Source: Arthrobacter sp. NicSoilB8 (lineage in GTDB: Bacteria > Actinomycetota > Actinomycetes > Actinomycetales > Micrococcaceae). From it: a DNA stretch of 64,000 nt. Every line of letters starts with the position of its first letter. The stretch's first letter is position 1. The notes beneath the pieces were generated by a model. It saw only the letters and a program-made list of their open reading frames with translations, did not search any database and was not told the DNA's origin. The translations under genes were made by a program, and so were the position numbers. Below are positions 49,556-57,257 of this stretch, one piece after another. The stretch spans positions 4,774,001 to 4,838,000 of the forward strand of contig NZ_AP024655.1 in the NCBI RefSeq assembly GCF_019977355.1. Direction: 5' to 3'.

Positions 49556-50755
49556 TTAGGCCGATGCGGCGGTGGTGACGTTTTCCAGGACGACGGCGAG
49601 GCCCTGGCCGACGCCGATGCAGATCGCCGCGACGCCCCAGCGCTGCCCGGAGGCCTGCAGGGACCGGGCCAGGGTGCCCAGGATCCGCCCGCCCGACGCG
49701 CCGAGCGGGTGGCCCATCGCGATCGCGCCGCCGTGCCGGTTCACGATCGCCGCATCGATGCCCCAGGCGTTGATGCAGGCCAGGGACTGCGCGGCGAACG
49801 CCTCGTTCAGTTCGACGGCGCCCACCTGGTCCCAGCCGATCCCGGCCTTCGCCAGGGCTTTGTTCGCGGCCTCGACCGGGGCGTAGCCGAAGTACTGCGG
49901 ATCGTTCGCGTGCGCGCCCCGGCCCGCGATCCTGGCCAGCGGGTCCAGGCCCAGCAGCCCGGCGGCGGCCTCGGAGCCCAGCCACGCCGCGGACGCGCCG
50001 TCCGAGAGCGGGGACGCGTTCCCGGCGGTGACGGTCCCGTTTTCGGTCCGGAACACGGTTTTGAGCCCGGCGAGCTTCTCGGCGGTGGACCCGGCCCGGA
50101 TGCCCTCGTCACGGACCAGGTCCGTGCCCGGGACCGGGGTCACGAGCCGGTCGTAGAACCCCTCGTCCCACGCCTTGGCGGCGAGGTTGTGGGAGGCGGC
50201 GGAGAACTCGTCCTGCGCGGCCCGGGTGATCCCGTACTTCTCGGCGAGCCGTTCGGTGGCCTCGCCCAGGGAGATCGTCCAGTCCGCGGGCATTGCCTGG
50301 TTCACCAGGCGCCAGCCCAGCGTGGTGGAGGACAGGCTCAGGTCCCCGGCCGGGTAGGGCTTCTCGGTCTTGGGCAGCACCCACGGGGCCCGGGACATCG
50401 ACTCGGCCCCGCCGACCAGCATCAGCTCCGCGTCGCCGGTGTTGATCTGCCGGGACGCGATGATCGCCGCGTCCAGCGAGGACCCGCACAACCGGTTGAC
50501 CGTGGTCCCCGGGACCGAGACCGGCAGGCCGGCCAGCAGGGTGCCCATCCGGGCCACGTTGCGGTTTTCCTCGCCCGCACCGTTCGCGTTGCCGAACACC
50601 ACCTCGTCAATCCGCTCGACATCCAGTCCCGGGGCGCGCTTGACCGCCTCGCGGATCACGTGCGCGGCGAGATCATCCGGCCGGACCCCGGCCAGGCCGG
50701 ACCCGAACTTCCCGAACGGCGTCCGCACGGCATCGTAAATGAAAGCCTGGTTCAT
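49556..50755 (-). CDS. pcaF: beta-ketoadipyl-CoA thiolase
   Basis: Last step of the pathway: cleaves beta-ketoadipyl-CoA with CoA to succinyl-CoA and acetyl-CoA. 399 residues. The active Cys90 is in VNRLCGSSLDAAI, the His in HGGAIAMGHPLGASGGRIL near residue 355, and the second Cys in AICIGVGQGLAVVLE near residue 385. AGAGGAG lies before the ATG at 50755. A strong hairpin separates it from pcaC upstream, and it is followed by pcaI after 26 bases. Confidence 0.96.
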   Translation of the reverse strand: MNQAFIYDAVRTPFGKFGSGLAGVRPDDLAAHVIREAVKRAPGLDVERIDEVVFGNANGAGEENRNVARMGTLLAGLPVSVPGTTVNRLCGSSLDAAIIASRQINTGDAELMLVGGAESMSRAPWVLPKTEKPYPAGDLSLSSTTLGWRLVNQAMPADWTISLGEATERLAEKYGITRAAQDEFSAASHNLAAKAWDEGFYDRLVTPVPGTDLVRDEGIRAGSTAEKLAGLKTVFRTENGTVTAGNASPLSDGASAAWLGSEAAAGLLGLDPLARIAGRGAHANDPQYFGYAPVEAANKALAKAGIGWDQVGAVELNEAFAAQSLACINAWGIDAAIVNRHGGAIAMGHPLGASGGRILGTLARSLQASGQRWGVAAICIGVGQGLAVVLENVTTAASA

Positions 50756-50785
50756 AACTGCTCCTCTAAATTTCCGTCTGAAAAT

Positions 50786-50851
50786 CCCAACTAACTAGCA
50801 GATAAGGCCGTTCTGAGCGCTCAAAACGGCCCCTGCTGCCAGCTAGTTGGG
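50786..50851 (-). terminator. nested intercistronic hairpin between pcaC and pcaF (attenuator candidate)
   Basis: A 66-base dyad with one centre: outer arms CCCAACTA (50786-50793) and TAGTTGGG (50844-50851); an intermediate run 50798-50801 paired with 50836-50839; and an inner 13-base arm GGCCGTTCTGAGC (50806-50818) paired at 12 of 13 with 50819-50831. On the transcribed strand it starts within the pcaC stop codon and is followed directly by ATTTTC. It lies 31 bases before pcaF, so it may stop, slow or process the transcript. Confidence 0.55.
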
Positions 50852-51352
50852 AGGGGTGGCCGCGTCACGCGCTGGGGCGTCCGTTCCAGTGGTGTCCATG
50901 GAATGGAAGACCTGCTGGGCGGTCTTGAAAGCGGTGTTGGCGGAGGGGACCCCGCAGTAGATGGCGGTCTGGAGCAGGATTTCCTTGATCTCATCCCGGC
51001 TCAGGCCGTTGGTGATGGCTGCGCGGATGTGCATGGCCAGTTCTTCCCAGTGCCCGTGCGCCACCATGGCGGTAATGGTGACGGCCGAGCGCATCTGCCG
51101 GCTGATCCCGGGCCGGGTCCAGATGCCTCCCCAGGCGATCCGGGTGATCATGTCCTGGAAGTCCTCGGTGAAGGAATCCTTGTTCGCGTTGGCACGGTCC
51201 ACGTGCACGGCGCCGAGGACCTCGCGGCGGACTTTCATGCCGCCGTCGTAGATTTCCTGGCTTGTCGCGCCCGGCTGGACTACGCCGTTCCGCTCGGGCC
51301 CGCCGGGTTCGGGCGTGCCACGTTCGGGGCTGCTGGTTTCGGGGAGGCTCAT
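50843..51352 (-). CDS. pcaC: 4-carboxymuconolactone decarboxylase
   Basis: Removes CO2 from 4-carboxymuconolactone to give beta-ketoadipate enol-lactone. 169 residues from the ATG at 51352, which overlaps the pcaD stop. The CMD core runs from about residue 30 to 150: QEIYDGGMKVRREVLGAVHV, ITRIAWGGIWTRPGISRQ, MVAHGHWEELAMHIRAAIT and EILLQTAIYCGVPSANTAFK. The first 22 residues are PExxx pentapeptides (PETSS, PERGT, PEPGG, PERNG) made by a 15-bp array, absent from standard family members. A separate gene here, not a PcaL fusion. Confidence 0.93.
   Translation of the reverse strand: MSLPETSSPERGTPEPGGPERNGVVQPGATSQEIYDGGMKVRREVLGAVHVDRANANKDSFTEDFQDMITRIAWGGIWTRPGISRQMRSAVTITAMVAHGHWEELAMHIRAAITNGLSRDEIKEILLQTAIYCGVPSANTAFKTAQQVFHSMDTTGTDAPARDAATPPN
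51292..51351 (-). repeat. four 15-bp repeats encoding the PcaC N terminus
   Basis: Units at 51292, 51307, 51322 and 51337 (plus strand) share GTTCGGG(C/G) and give PExxx pentapeptides on the coding strand. The first unit is the most degenerate. Confidence 0.75.
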
Positions 51353-52167
51353 TCGCCGGCTCCTTGGGTCTCGGTCCAGGTAATGAGGCTTTTCAGCAGT
51401 TCGGACACGTGGGCCGGCGCCTCGAACGGGGCCAGGTGTGCCACGCCTTCCAGGCTGACGGCCGTGGCGGTGCCGCCGCCGGCGGTGATGCCGGCGGCCA
51501 CGTCCTCGGCCATCGACGGCGGGGCAACGGCGTCCAGGGCGCCGGCAATGACCTGGGTGGGGACGCGGATGGTGCCGAGCTGGTCCCGCACGTCGAAGCC
51601 GGCCAGGGCCTCGCAGCAGTAGGCGTAGCTGAAGCGGTCGGCGTCCCGGAGGGTGTGCAGGAGCCGACCGCTGAGCTCGGGCTGGCGGTCCATGAACCCC
51701 GGGGCGAACCAGCGTTCCGCGGAGCCCTGGATCATCACCGGGGTGCCCTGCGTGCGGACGGTTTCGGCGCGCTCCAGCCAGCCCTCGGGCGTGCCGAGCT
51801 TCGCGCCGGAACACTGCACGGACAGGCTCTTGAGCCGGTCGCCGTGCTTGATGCCCAGTTGCAGGCCGGTGGCCCCGCCCAAGGACACGCCGGCATAGTG
51901 GAAGCGCGCACCGGGTGCGATCGAATCGACCAGGCCGATCACGGCGTCGGCCAGTTCGGCGACGGTGAAGCTCTCCTGTGCCGCGGGCGAGACGCCGTGG
52001 CCGGGCAGATCCCAGGCGACGACGTCGACGTCGGCGCCCAGTATGGTGCCGGCCTGGCTCCAGAGCAGCGAGGACGTCCCGAGCGAGGGGCCCACGACGA
52101 GGAGGGGTTTGTCGCCCAGCGGACGCTGGGGTGAGAGCAGGACTGCTTTGACGGTGGGTTTAGCCAC
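51349..52167 (-). CDS. pcaD: 3-oxoadipate enol-lactonase
   Basis: Alpha/beta hydrolase that opens the enol-lactone to beta-ketoadipate. 272 residues from the GTG at 52167, which has GGAG upstream and overlaps the pcaB end by eight bases. The nucleophile is in YAGVSLGGATGLQ near residue 93, the acid in GALDAVAPPSMA near residue 215, and the histidine in EGVAHLAPFEAP near residue 245. The oxyanion region is VVGPSLGTSSLLW near residue 20. Translational overlaps on both sides fit a tight operon. Confidence 0.94.
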   Translation of the reverse strand: MAKPTVKAVLLSPQRPLGDKPLLVVGPSLGTSSLLWSQAGTILGADVDVVAWDLPGHGVSPAAQESFTVAELADAVIGLVDSIAPGARFHYAGVSLGGATGLQLGIKHGDRLKSLSVQCSGAKLGTPEGWLERAETVRTQGTPVMIQGSAERWFAPGFMDRQPELSGRLLHTLRDADRFSYAYCCEALAGFDVRDQLGTIRVPTQVIAGALDAVAPPSMAEDVAAGITAGGGTATAVSLEGVAHLAPFEAPAHVSELLKSLITWTETQGAGE

Positions 52168-53725
52168 GGGAGGCTCCGTTCTGGAGTTGCTGGACGGCGG
52201 CACGGACATCGTCAGGTGAGGCCGGGCCGGCGGTGTATTCCGGATATGCCGCGAGGATGCGGCGGGAGATCTCGGCGGCCTGGCCGAGGTAGTTGGCCGG
52301 GTCCAGAAGCTCCTCCAGCCGGGAGTCCGGGAGCAGGTCGTCGGGGACGGCCGCGCGGAGCTGTGTCCGGTAGGTGGCCGCCTGCTCCGCGGCCGGGGCC
52401 TGGAGCGTCTGGTCCACGACGGCCTGCAGGCGCTGCTTGCCCGTCCGGCCCGGTTCCGTCGCGGCGCGGTCTGCGTCCAGAAGCGGCGCGACAGCGGCGT
52501 TGACGGCTTCGGAGAGCAGCAGCGGCCCGGCCAGGTCCAGGTTTCGGCGCATGGCCCCGGGGAAGACCTGCAGCCCCTCGGCCAGTTCGCGCAGCTGTCC
52601 CGCGGCACCGAGGGCCAGACGCAGCAGCTGGCGCAGGGCGGCCCATTCGGTGTGCCAGGCGCCGTCGGGGCGTTCGTCGTTGAAATTGGCCGCCGCGAGG
52701 TGCAGCTGGGCGGCCAGGGCCGGGGACTGCAGGGCGGCGCTGCGGATCAGCACGGACAGCACGGGGTTCTGCTTCTGCGGCATGGCCGAGGACACGCCTC
52801 TTCCGGCGGAGCGCGGTTCCGCGAGTTCGGCCACTTCGGGCCGGCTCAGGAACAGGACGTCGGCGGCGAGCTTTCCGGCCGCGTCCGTCACGGCGGCCAG
52901 GGCGTCGCCGAGCGAGGTCACGGCCAGGCGGTTGGTGTGCCAGGGTGCTGGAACGGTGGCGAGGCCCAGTCGGGCGGCCAGCCGGTCCGCGAGGTCAAAC
53001 GGGGAGAGCGGCCCGGTGGCCGCACCGGCGCCCGCCACACCGGCGCCGGAAGTAAGGACAGTGCCGGCGGCAAGGGTCCCGGCGGCGCCGCCGGTCTGCA
53101 CCGGCAGCTCGACGGTTTCGAGCCGGCGGCCGGCGGCGGCCAGCCCGGCGAACCACTGCGCTGCCCGCAGCCCGAAGCTGAAGGGCAGGGAGTGCTGGGT
53201 CAGGCTCCGGCCCACGCAAAGTGTCTGGGCATGGGCGTCTGCAAGGGCCGCAAGGGCGGACGTGGCCGCCCTGAGCTCGGCGAGCAGCTCACGCACGGCT
53301 CCAGCGGCCAGCAGCATCAGGGCCGAGTCGAGCACATCCTGGCTGGTCAGCGACGTGTGAACGGCCCGTGCCGCGCCGAGACCCTCGGTGTCCAGGGCCC
53401 GGACCTGCTCACGGAGGTCCGCGAGGAGCGGGATGACGGGGTTGCCGCCGCCTTGTGCGCGCACGGCGATGCCCGCAACGTCGTAGCGCTGCACGTCCGC
53501 GGCGGCGGCCACCACTGCGGCGGACCCGGCCGGGGCGAGGCCCGCCTCGTCCAGGACGGCCGCCCAGGCCGCCTCGACCTGGAGGATGGCGGCGAGCACT
53601 GCACGGTCCCCTGTCAGCACCGCCACAAACGGCGACGCCGACACGGGACTGAGCAGGCCGACGTCACCATGCAGGCCAACGTCACCGTGCAGGCCAACGT
53701 CACCGGCGGTCTCGAAGAAGGTCAC
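52160..53725 (-). CDS. pcaB: 3-carboxy-cis,cis-muconate cycloisomerase
   Basis: Converts 3-carboxymuconate to 4-carboxymuconolactone; belongs to the fumarase/aspartase fold with adenylosuccinate lyase. 521 residues, longer than usual at the N terminus by a repeat. The signature RGVSSAMPQKQNPVLSVL is near residue 310, and TSLTSQDVLDSALM, RSLTQHSLPFSFG are earlier conserved segments. The GTG at 53725 overlaps the pcaG stop. Residues 8-26 are GDVGLH hexapeptides made by 18-bp repeats, so a start further in would not change the core. Confidence 0.93.
   Translation of the reverse strand: MTFFETAGDVGLHGDVGLHGDVGLLSPVSASPFVAVLTGDRAVLAAILQVEAAWAAVLDEAGLAPAGSAAVVAAAADVQRYDVAGIAVRAQGGGNPVIPLLADLREQVRALDTEGLGAARAVHTSLTSQDVLDSALMLLAAGAVRELLAELRAATSALAALADAHAQTLCVGRSLTQHSLPFSFGLRAAQWFAGLAAAGRRLETVELPVQTGGAAGTLAAGTVLTSGAGVAGAGAATGPLSPFDLADRLAARLGLATVPAPWHTNRLAVTSLGDALAAVTDAAGKLAADVLFLSRPEVAELAEPRSAGRGVSSAMPQKQNPVLSVLIRSAALQSPALAAQLHLAAANFNDERPDGAWHTEWAALRQLLRLALGAAGQLRELAEGLQVFPGAMRRNLDLAGPLLLSEAVNAAVAPLLDADRAATEPGRTGKQRLQAVVDQTLQAPAAEQAATYRTQLRAAVPDDLLPDSRLEELLDPANYLGQAAEISRRILAAYPEYTAGPASPDDVRAAVQQLQNGASRG
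53653..53706 (-). repeat. three 18-bp repeats encoding the PcaB N terminus
   Basis: Units of 18 bases at 53653, 53671 and 53689, sharing GCAGGCC(G/A)ACGTCACC plus two variable bases. They encode a GDVGLH-type hexapeptide repeat before the enzyme core. Confidence 0.88.
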
Positions 53726-54297
53726 TTCGAGGCGCCCTCAGCGTCGCTGAAATCCAGGAACACCGTCTCGCCCTCGCCCTGGAGACGGATGTCCCAGGTC
53801 AGTCCGCCGTCGGGGTCCCGGCGCGCGATGAGGGACCGGCGGCGGTCCGGCTCGAGCGAGCTGAGCAGCGGATCCTTGGCCAGGGCTTCCTCGTCCTCCG
53901 GCAGGTAGACGCGGGTGAACAGGCGGTTCATCAGGCCCCGGGCAAAGACGGCGACGGCGATGAACGGCGCCGCGCCCTCCTCGGTGGGGCCGGGGTTCAC
54001 CGTGGTGAAGGTGAAGACGCCGGTGTTGCCGACCGCGCTGCGGCCAAAGCCGGTGAACGTGTAGCCGTCGCGGACCAGGGAGCCCGTGCGGTGTGGAACG
54101 TTGCCATCCGCGTCGGCCTGCCAGATCTCCAGGATCGCGTCCGGGATCGGGTGCCCGGCCCCGTCATAGACGGTGCCCTGAAGCCGGATGGAACCCGGGG
54201 AGCCGGGGGCCAGGAGCTCGCGGTCCTTGGTGTAGGGCAGCGCGTAGCCGTAGAACGGCCCCACGGTCTGGCCCGGTGTCGGGGTGAGTTTACTCAT
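53722..54297 (-). CDS. pcaG: protocatechuate 3,4-dioxygenase, alpha subunit
   Basis: Alpha subunit of the intradiol dioxygenase; forms the (alpha-beta-Fe) unit with PcaH but holds no iron. 191 residues from the ATG at 54297, preceded by AGGAGCGCC. Opening TPTPGQTVGPFYGYALPY and ILEIWQADADGNVPH are typical, and LMNRLFTRVYLPED is near residue 125. It follows pcaH by seven bases. The absence of the Tyr/His metal set fits the alpha subunit. Confidence 0.95.
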   Translation of the reverse strand: MSKLTPTPGQTVGPFYGYALPYTKDRELLAPGSPGSIRLQGTVYDGAGHPIPDAILEIWQADADGNVPHRTGSLVRDGYTFTGFGRSAVGNTGVFTFTTVNPGPTEEGAAPFIAVAVFARGLMNRLFTRVYLPEDEEALAKDPLLSSLEPDRRRSLIARRDPDGGLTWDIRLQGEGETVFLDFSDAEGASK

Positions 54298-54304
54298 GGC
54301 GCTC

Positions 54305-55201
54305 CTATTCATTCTCGTCGCCTCCTGCGCCCAGGGCCTCGTTTTCGGTCCAGGTCCGCTTGGACCCGGTCAGGACAATGTCCCAGTTGTATGCCAGCGC
54401 CCATTCAGGCTTGGTCAGCTCGTGGTTGTAGGTGGCCACGAGCCGGTCGCGGGCATCCTGGTCCACGATCGACTGGTAGATCGGGTCCAGCGGGAACAGC
54501 TGGTCGCCGGGGAAGTACATCTGGGTGACGATCCGCTGGGTGAACTCCTGCCCGAACAGGGAGAAGTGGATGTGGGCGGGGCGCCAGGCGTTGAGATGGT
54601 TCTTCCACGGGTAGGCGCCGGGCTTGATGGTGGTGAAGCTGTAGGAGCCGTCCACGCCGGTGATGCAGCGGCCGACGCCGGTGAAGTTGGGGTCCAGCGG
54701 TGCAGGGTGCTGGTCCCGCTTGTGGATGTAGCGGCCAGCGGAGTTCGCCTGCCAGATCTCCACAAGCTGGCCGGCGACGGGGCGGCCGTCGCCGTCTAGC
54801 ACGCGGCCGGAGACCACAATGCGTTCGCCCAGCGGCTCGCCGTTGTGCTGGATGGTCAGGTCCGCTTCCAGCGCGTGGACGTCCATGTGCCCGAACGCGG
54901 GTGAGTAGAGTTCGATGGTTTCCGGGTCCGCGTGGTGCAGGTCCTTGGTGGGGTGGCGCAGGACGCTGCTGCGGTACGGCGCGTAGTCGAGCCGCGGCTG
55001 GGTTTCGGCCGGGGCTCCGTTCTTGAGCGTCTTCGCGTAGGCCTCGCCGATCGCCTTCATCTCGGCGCTGAGGTCCGCCTGCGACCCCGCGGCGGCGTCG
55101 AGCGGCGCATACGTCTTTGGTGCGGCCCCCGTGGCTTCGTCGGACACGTCCTCGGTGATCGGGTCGGCATTGAAGATGTCGAGGTTGATTTCTTCAGGCA
55201 C
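54305..55201 (-). CDS. pcaH: protocatechuate 3,4-dioxygenase, beta subunit
   Basis: Iron-binding subunit that cleaves protocatechuate between C3 and C4 to 3-carboxymuconate. Iron ligands: Tyr in RYIHKRDQHPAPLD, Tyr in IKPGAYPWKNHLN, and the two His in RPAHIHFSLFG. 298 residues, about 50 longer than many family members; the extension is N-terminal and acidic. The start is a GTG at 55201 after AAAGGAGG. It is next to QuiC, which makes its substrate. Confidence 0.96.
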   Translation of the reverse strand: MPEEINLDIFNADPITEDVSDEATGAAPKTYAPLDAAAGSQADLSAEMKAIGEAYAKTLKNGAPAETQPRLDYAPYRSSVLRHPTKDLHHADPETIELYSPAFGHMDVHALEADLTIQHNGEPLGERIVVSGRVLDGDGRPVAGQLVEIWQANSAGRYIHKRDQHPAPLDPNFTGVGRCITGVDGSYSFTTIKPGAYPWKNHLNAWRPAHIHFSLFGQEFTQRIVTQMYFPGDQLFPLDPIYQSIVDQDARDRLVATYNHELTKPEWALAYNWDIVLTGSKRTWTENEALGAGGDENE

Positions 55202-55238
55202 AGCAGCCTCCTTTCGTTGTTGTGTTGTTCGGCAGGGG

Positions 55239-57257
55239 TCAGGAAGTGCGGGTCAGCTGGTGCAGGTGGTCGTACTGGACGGCGTGCCGCACCGGGGCGT
55301 TCGGGGCGCCGTAGCCGTCGTAGGCGCCGCGGCGTTCCACCATTTCGAAGAACACGCTGCCCACCGTGGCCGTGTAGAAGTGCAGGAATTCGCCGTCCGC
55401 ATCACGGTCATAGAGCAGGTTGAGCTCGCGGAGGGTGGCCAGGAATTCCGGGTCCAGCGCGAACCGGGCGTCGAGGTCCTCGTAGTAGTTCGCCGGGATC
55501 TGCAGGAAGTCCAGTCCGCGGTCCCGTGCGGCCCGGGCAGTGCCCACGAGGTCGTCCACGGCGAAGGCCACGTGCTCCTGGTACGTGCGGCGGTGGCCGG
55601 ACCCCGATGGATCGGTTCCGGCGGCGGCTTCCTGCTGCAGCAGCGGCGCCAGGTTCAGCACCAGGCGGACGCCGCGGTCCTCGGTGATCATCACCTGGGA
55701 CCGGACCAGGCCGGTGGGGCTGGCCACCTCGGCATACGGCTGCGGTTCCAGGGCGAGGGCGCTCGTGTAGAACAGCACGGCCTCGTCAAAGTGCTGCCAC
55801 GGCTGGGCGAGGTTCACGTGGTCGATCACGGCGCCGGCCGCGGCGCCGGCGCCTGGAACGGGGCCGGCGCCCGGAACGGGGTGAGCCAGTTCTTCGCCGG
55901 ATTCGTGGGGCTCGCCGAATTCACCGACCCAGGCCGCCGTCCCGTCCGAGCTGCCCTGGCAGAGGAAGATCTCGGTGGAGTCCGGCGCGGCGAAACCCTG
56001 AAAGACTTCCTCGTTGGCCTGGCTCTTGCGCGGCACGGCGGGGGCCTTGAGCTGCTGGGCGCGGGCGGCGGCGATGACCGGGGAGTCGACGTCGAAGCCG
56101 AGCGCCGAAATGGCGGCGCCGGGCGCGGCTGAGCCGAAGGCGCCAGGGGCTGCGGCGCCGGCGGCGGGTTCCTCGTTGATGATCACGCGGGCGTGGCCCA
56201 TGGTCCACAATTGCACGTTCTTGGTCCGATGGCGCCCGTTGAACGCAAACCCCAGCTGGCCGAGCAGGGTTTCCAGGCCCGCGGAGTCCCCGGCCCGGAC
56301 CTCAGCGAAGTTGAAGCCGGCGGGCTCGGCCACGCGGGGCAGCGTGGCGAGCTCCATCGGGTACCGGCGCCGGGACGCCGCACCGGTGGCCCCGCCCGCG
56401 GTGCCTGTCACACCGCATGCGGCGGGGGCCGGGTTCGCCTCGAGCCATCGGGCGCTCTGCTCTTCGAGCCAGATCAGCGACCGCATGGCATCGACGGCCG
56501 TGCGTTCGACGTCGGACTGGCGGAAGACGTCGTTGAACACTTCCAGCGACACCGGCCCGGTGTAGCCGGCACGGACCACATGACCCATGAACTTGGCGAG
56601 GTCGAACTGCCCCTCACCCGGGAACACCCGGTAGTGCCGGCTCCAGGACAGCACGTCCATCGACAGCTTGGGTGCGTCCGCCACCTGGACGAAGAAGATC
56701 TTCTCCGGGTTGAAGGCCTCGATCGGCGCGGTGTCCCAGTCGCGGGAGAGGATGTGAAAAGAGTCCAGGCAGGTGCCCAGGTTGGGGTGGTCCACCATGC
56801 CAACCAGCCGGTGTGCGTGCTCGTAGTCGCTGACGTATTTGCCCCAGGCCAGAGCCTCGTAGGCGACCTTGACGCCGTGGTCCCCCGCGAGGTCCGCGAG
56901 CCGGGAGAGCTGGGCGGACCGGAGCTCGTCATCGTCGATCGTGGCCGTGCCGACGTTGGAGCACAGCAGCATGGTGTCCATGCCCAGCCGGGACATCAGC
57001 CGGAACTTGGCCTCCGCGCGGCGCAGGTTGGCGGCGAGCAGATCCTCGGGGACGCTGTCGAAGTCGCGGAACGGCTGGTAGAGGTCCAGGGTGAGGCCGA
57101 GGTCGGCGGCCAGTTTCCGGACGTCTTCCGGGCTCAGCGGGGACGTGACGAGGTCCTGTTCGAAGATTTCGATCCCGTTAAACCCGGCAACGGCGCACGC
57201 CTGCATTTTTTCGCGCAGGGTGCCGGCGAGGCAGACGGTGGCGATTCCGGTGCGCAT
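55239..57257 (-). CDS. quiC: 3-dehydroshikimate dehydratase, two-domain QuiC-type
   Basis: Makes protocatechuate from 3-dehydroshikimate. 672 residues: residues 1-285 a sugar-isomerase-like TIM barrel (FNGIEIFEQDLVTSPLSPED, YEALAWGKYVSDYEHAHRLV, CLDSFHILSRDWD and SLEVFNDVFRQ with metal-binding Glu/Asp/His), and residues 305-672 an HPPD-like double vicinal-oxygen-chelate domain with AGAVIDHVNLAQPW, YQEHVAFAVDD and VGSVFFEMVERRG. This matches bacterial QuiC1 rather than the single-domain fungal form. A 40-residue Ala/Pro-rich linker holds an 18-bp duplication (55845-55880). It overlaps the quinate/shikimate dehydrogenase gene by ATGA. Confidence 0.92.
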   Translation of the reverse strand: MRTGIATVCLAGTLREKMQACAVAGFNGIEIFEQDLVTSPLSPEDVRKLAADLGLTLDLYQPFRDFDSVPEDLLAANLRRAEAKFRLMSRLGMDTMLLCSNVGTATIDDDELRSAQLSRLADLAGDHGVKVAYEALAWGKYVSDYEHAHRLVGMVDHPNLGTCLDSFHILSRDWDTAPIEAFNPEKIFFVQVADAPKLSMDVLSWSRHYRVFPGEGQFDLAKFMGHVVRAGYTGPVSLEVFNDVFRQSDVERTAVDAMRSLIWLEEQSARWLEANPAPAACGVTGTAGGATGAASRRRYPMELATLPRVAEPAGFNFAEVRAGDSAGLETLLGQLGFAFNGRHRTKNVQLWTMGHARVIINEEPAAGAAAPGAFGSAAPGAAISALGFDVDSPVIAAARAQQLKAPAVPRKSQANEEVFQGFAAPDSTEIFLCQGSSDGTAAWVGEFGEPHESGEELAHPVPGAGPVPGAGAAAGAVIDHVNLAQPWQHFDEAVLFYTSALALEPQPYAEVASPTGLVRSQVMITEDRGVRLVLNLAPLLQQEAAAGTDPSGSGHRRTYQEHVAFAVDDLVGTARAARDRGLDFLQIPANYYEDLDARFALDPEFLATLRELNLLYDRDADGEFLHFYTATVGSVFFEMVERRGAYDGYGAPNAPVRHAVQYDHLHQLTRTS
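55845..55880 (-). repeat. 18-bp duplication in the QuiC linker
   Basis: Two 18-base units at 55845-55862 and 55863-55880, both starting GCCGGCGCC and ending GGAACGGG, differ at one base. They encode a VPGAGP-type linker repeat. Confidence 0.8.

Noticed and set aside
48801..49985. Upstream open-frame extensions of pcaI, and likewise of pcaC and pcaD
   Set aside because: They overlap the previous gene in another frame, and each has a good internal start (ATG at 49529, ATG at 51352, GTG at 52167) giving the family length.
50843..52167. A PcaL-type fusion of PcaD and PcaC
   Set aside because: The two genes are in different frames with a stop and ATGA overlap, so they are separate proteins.
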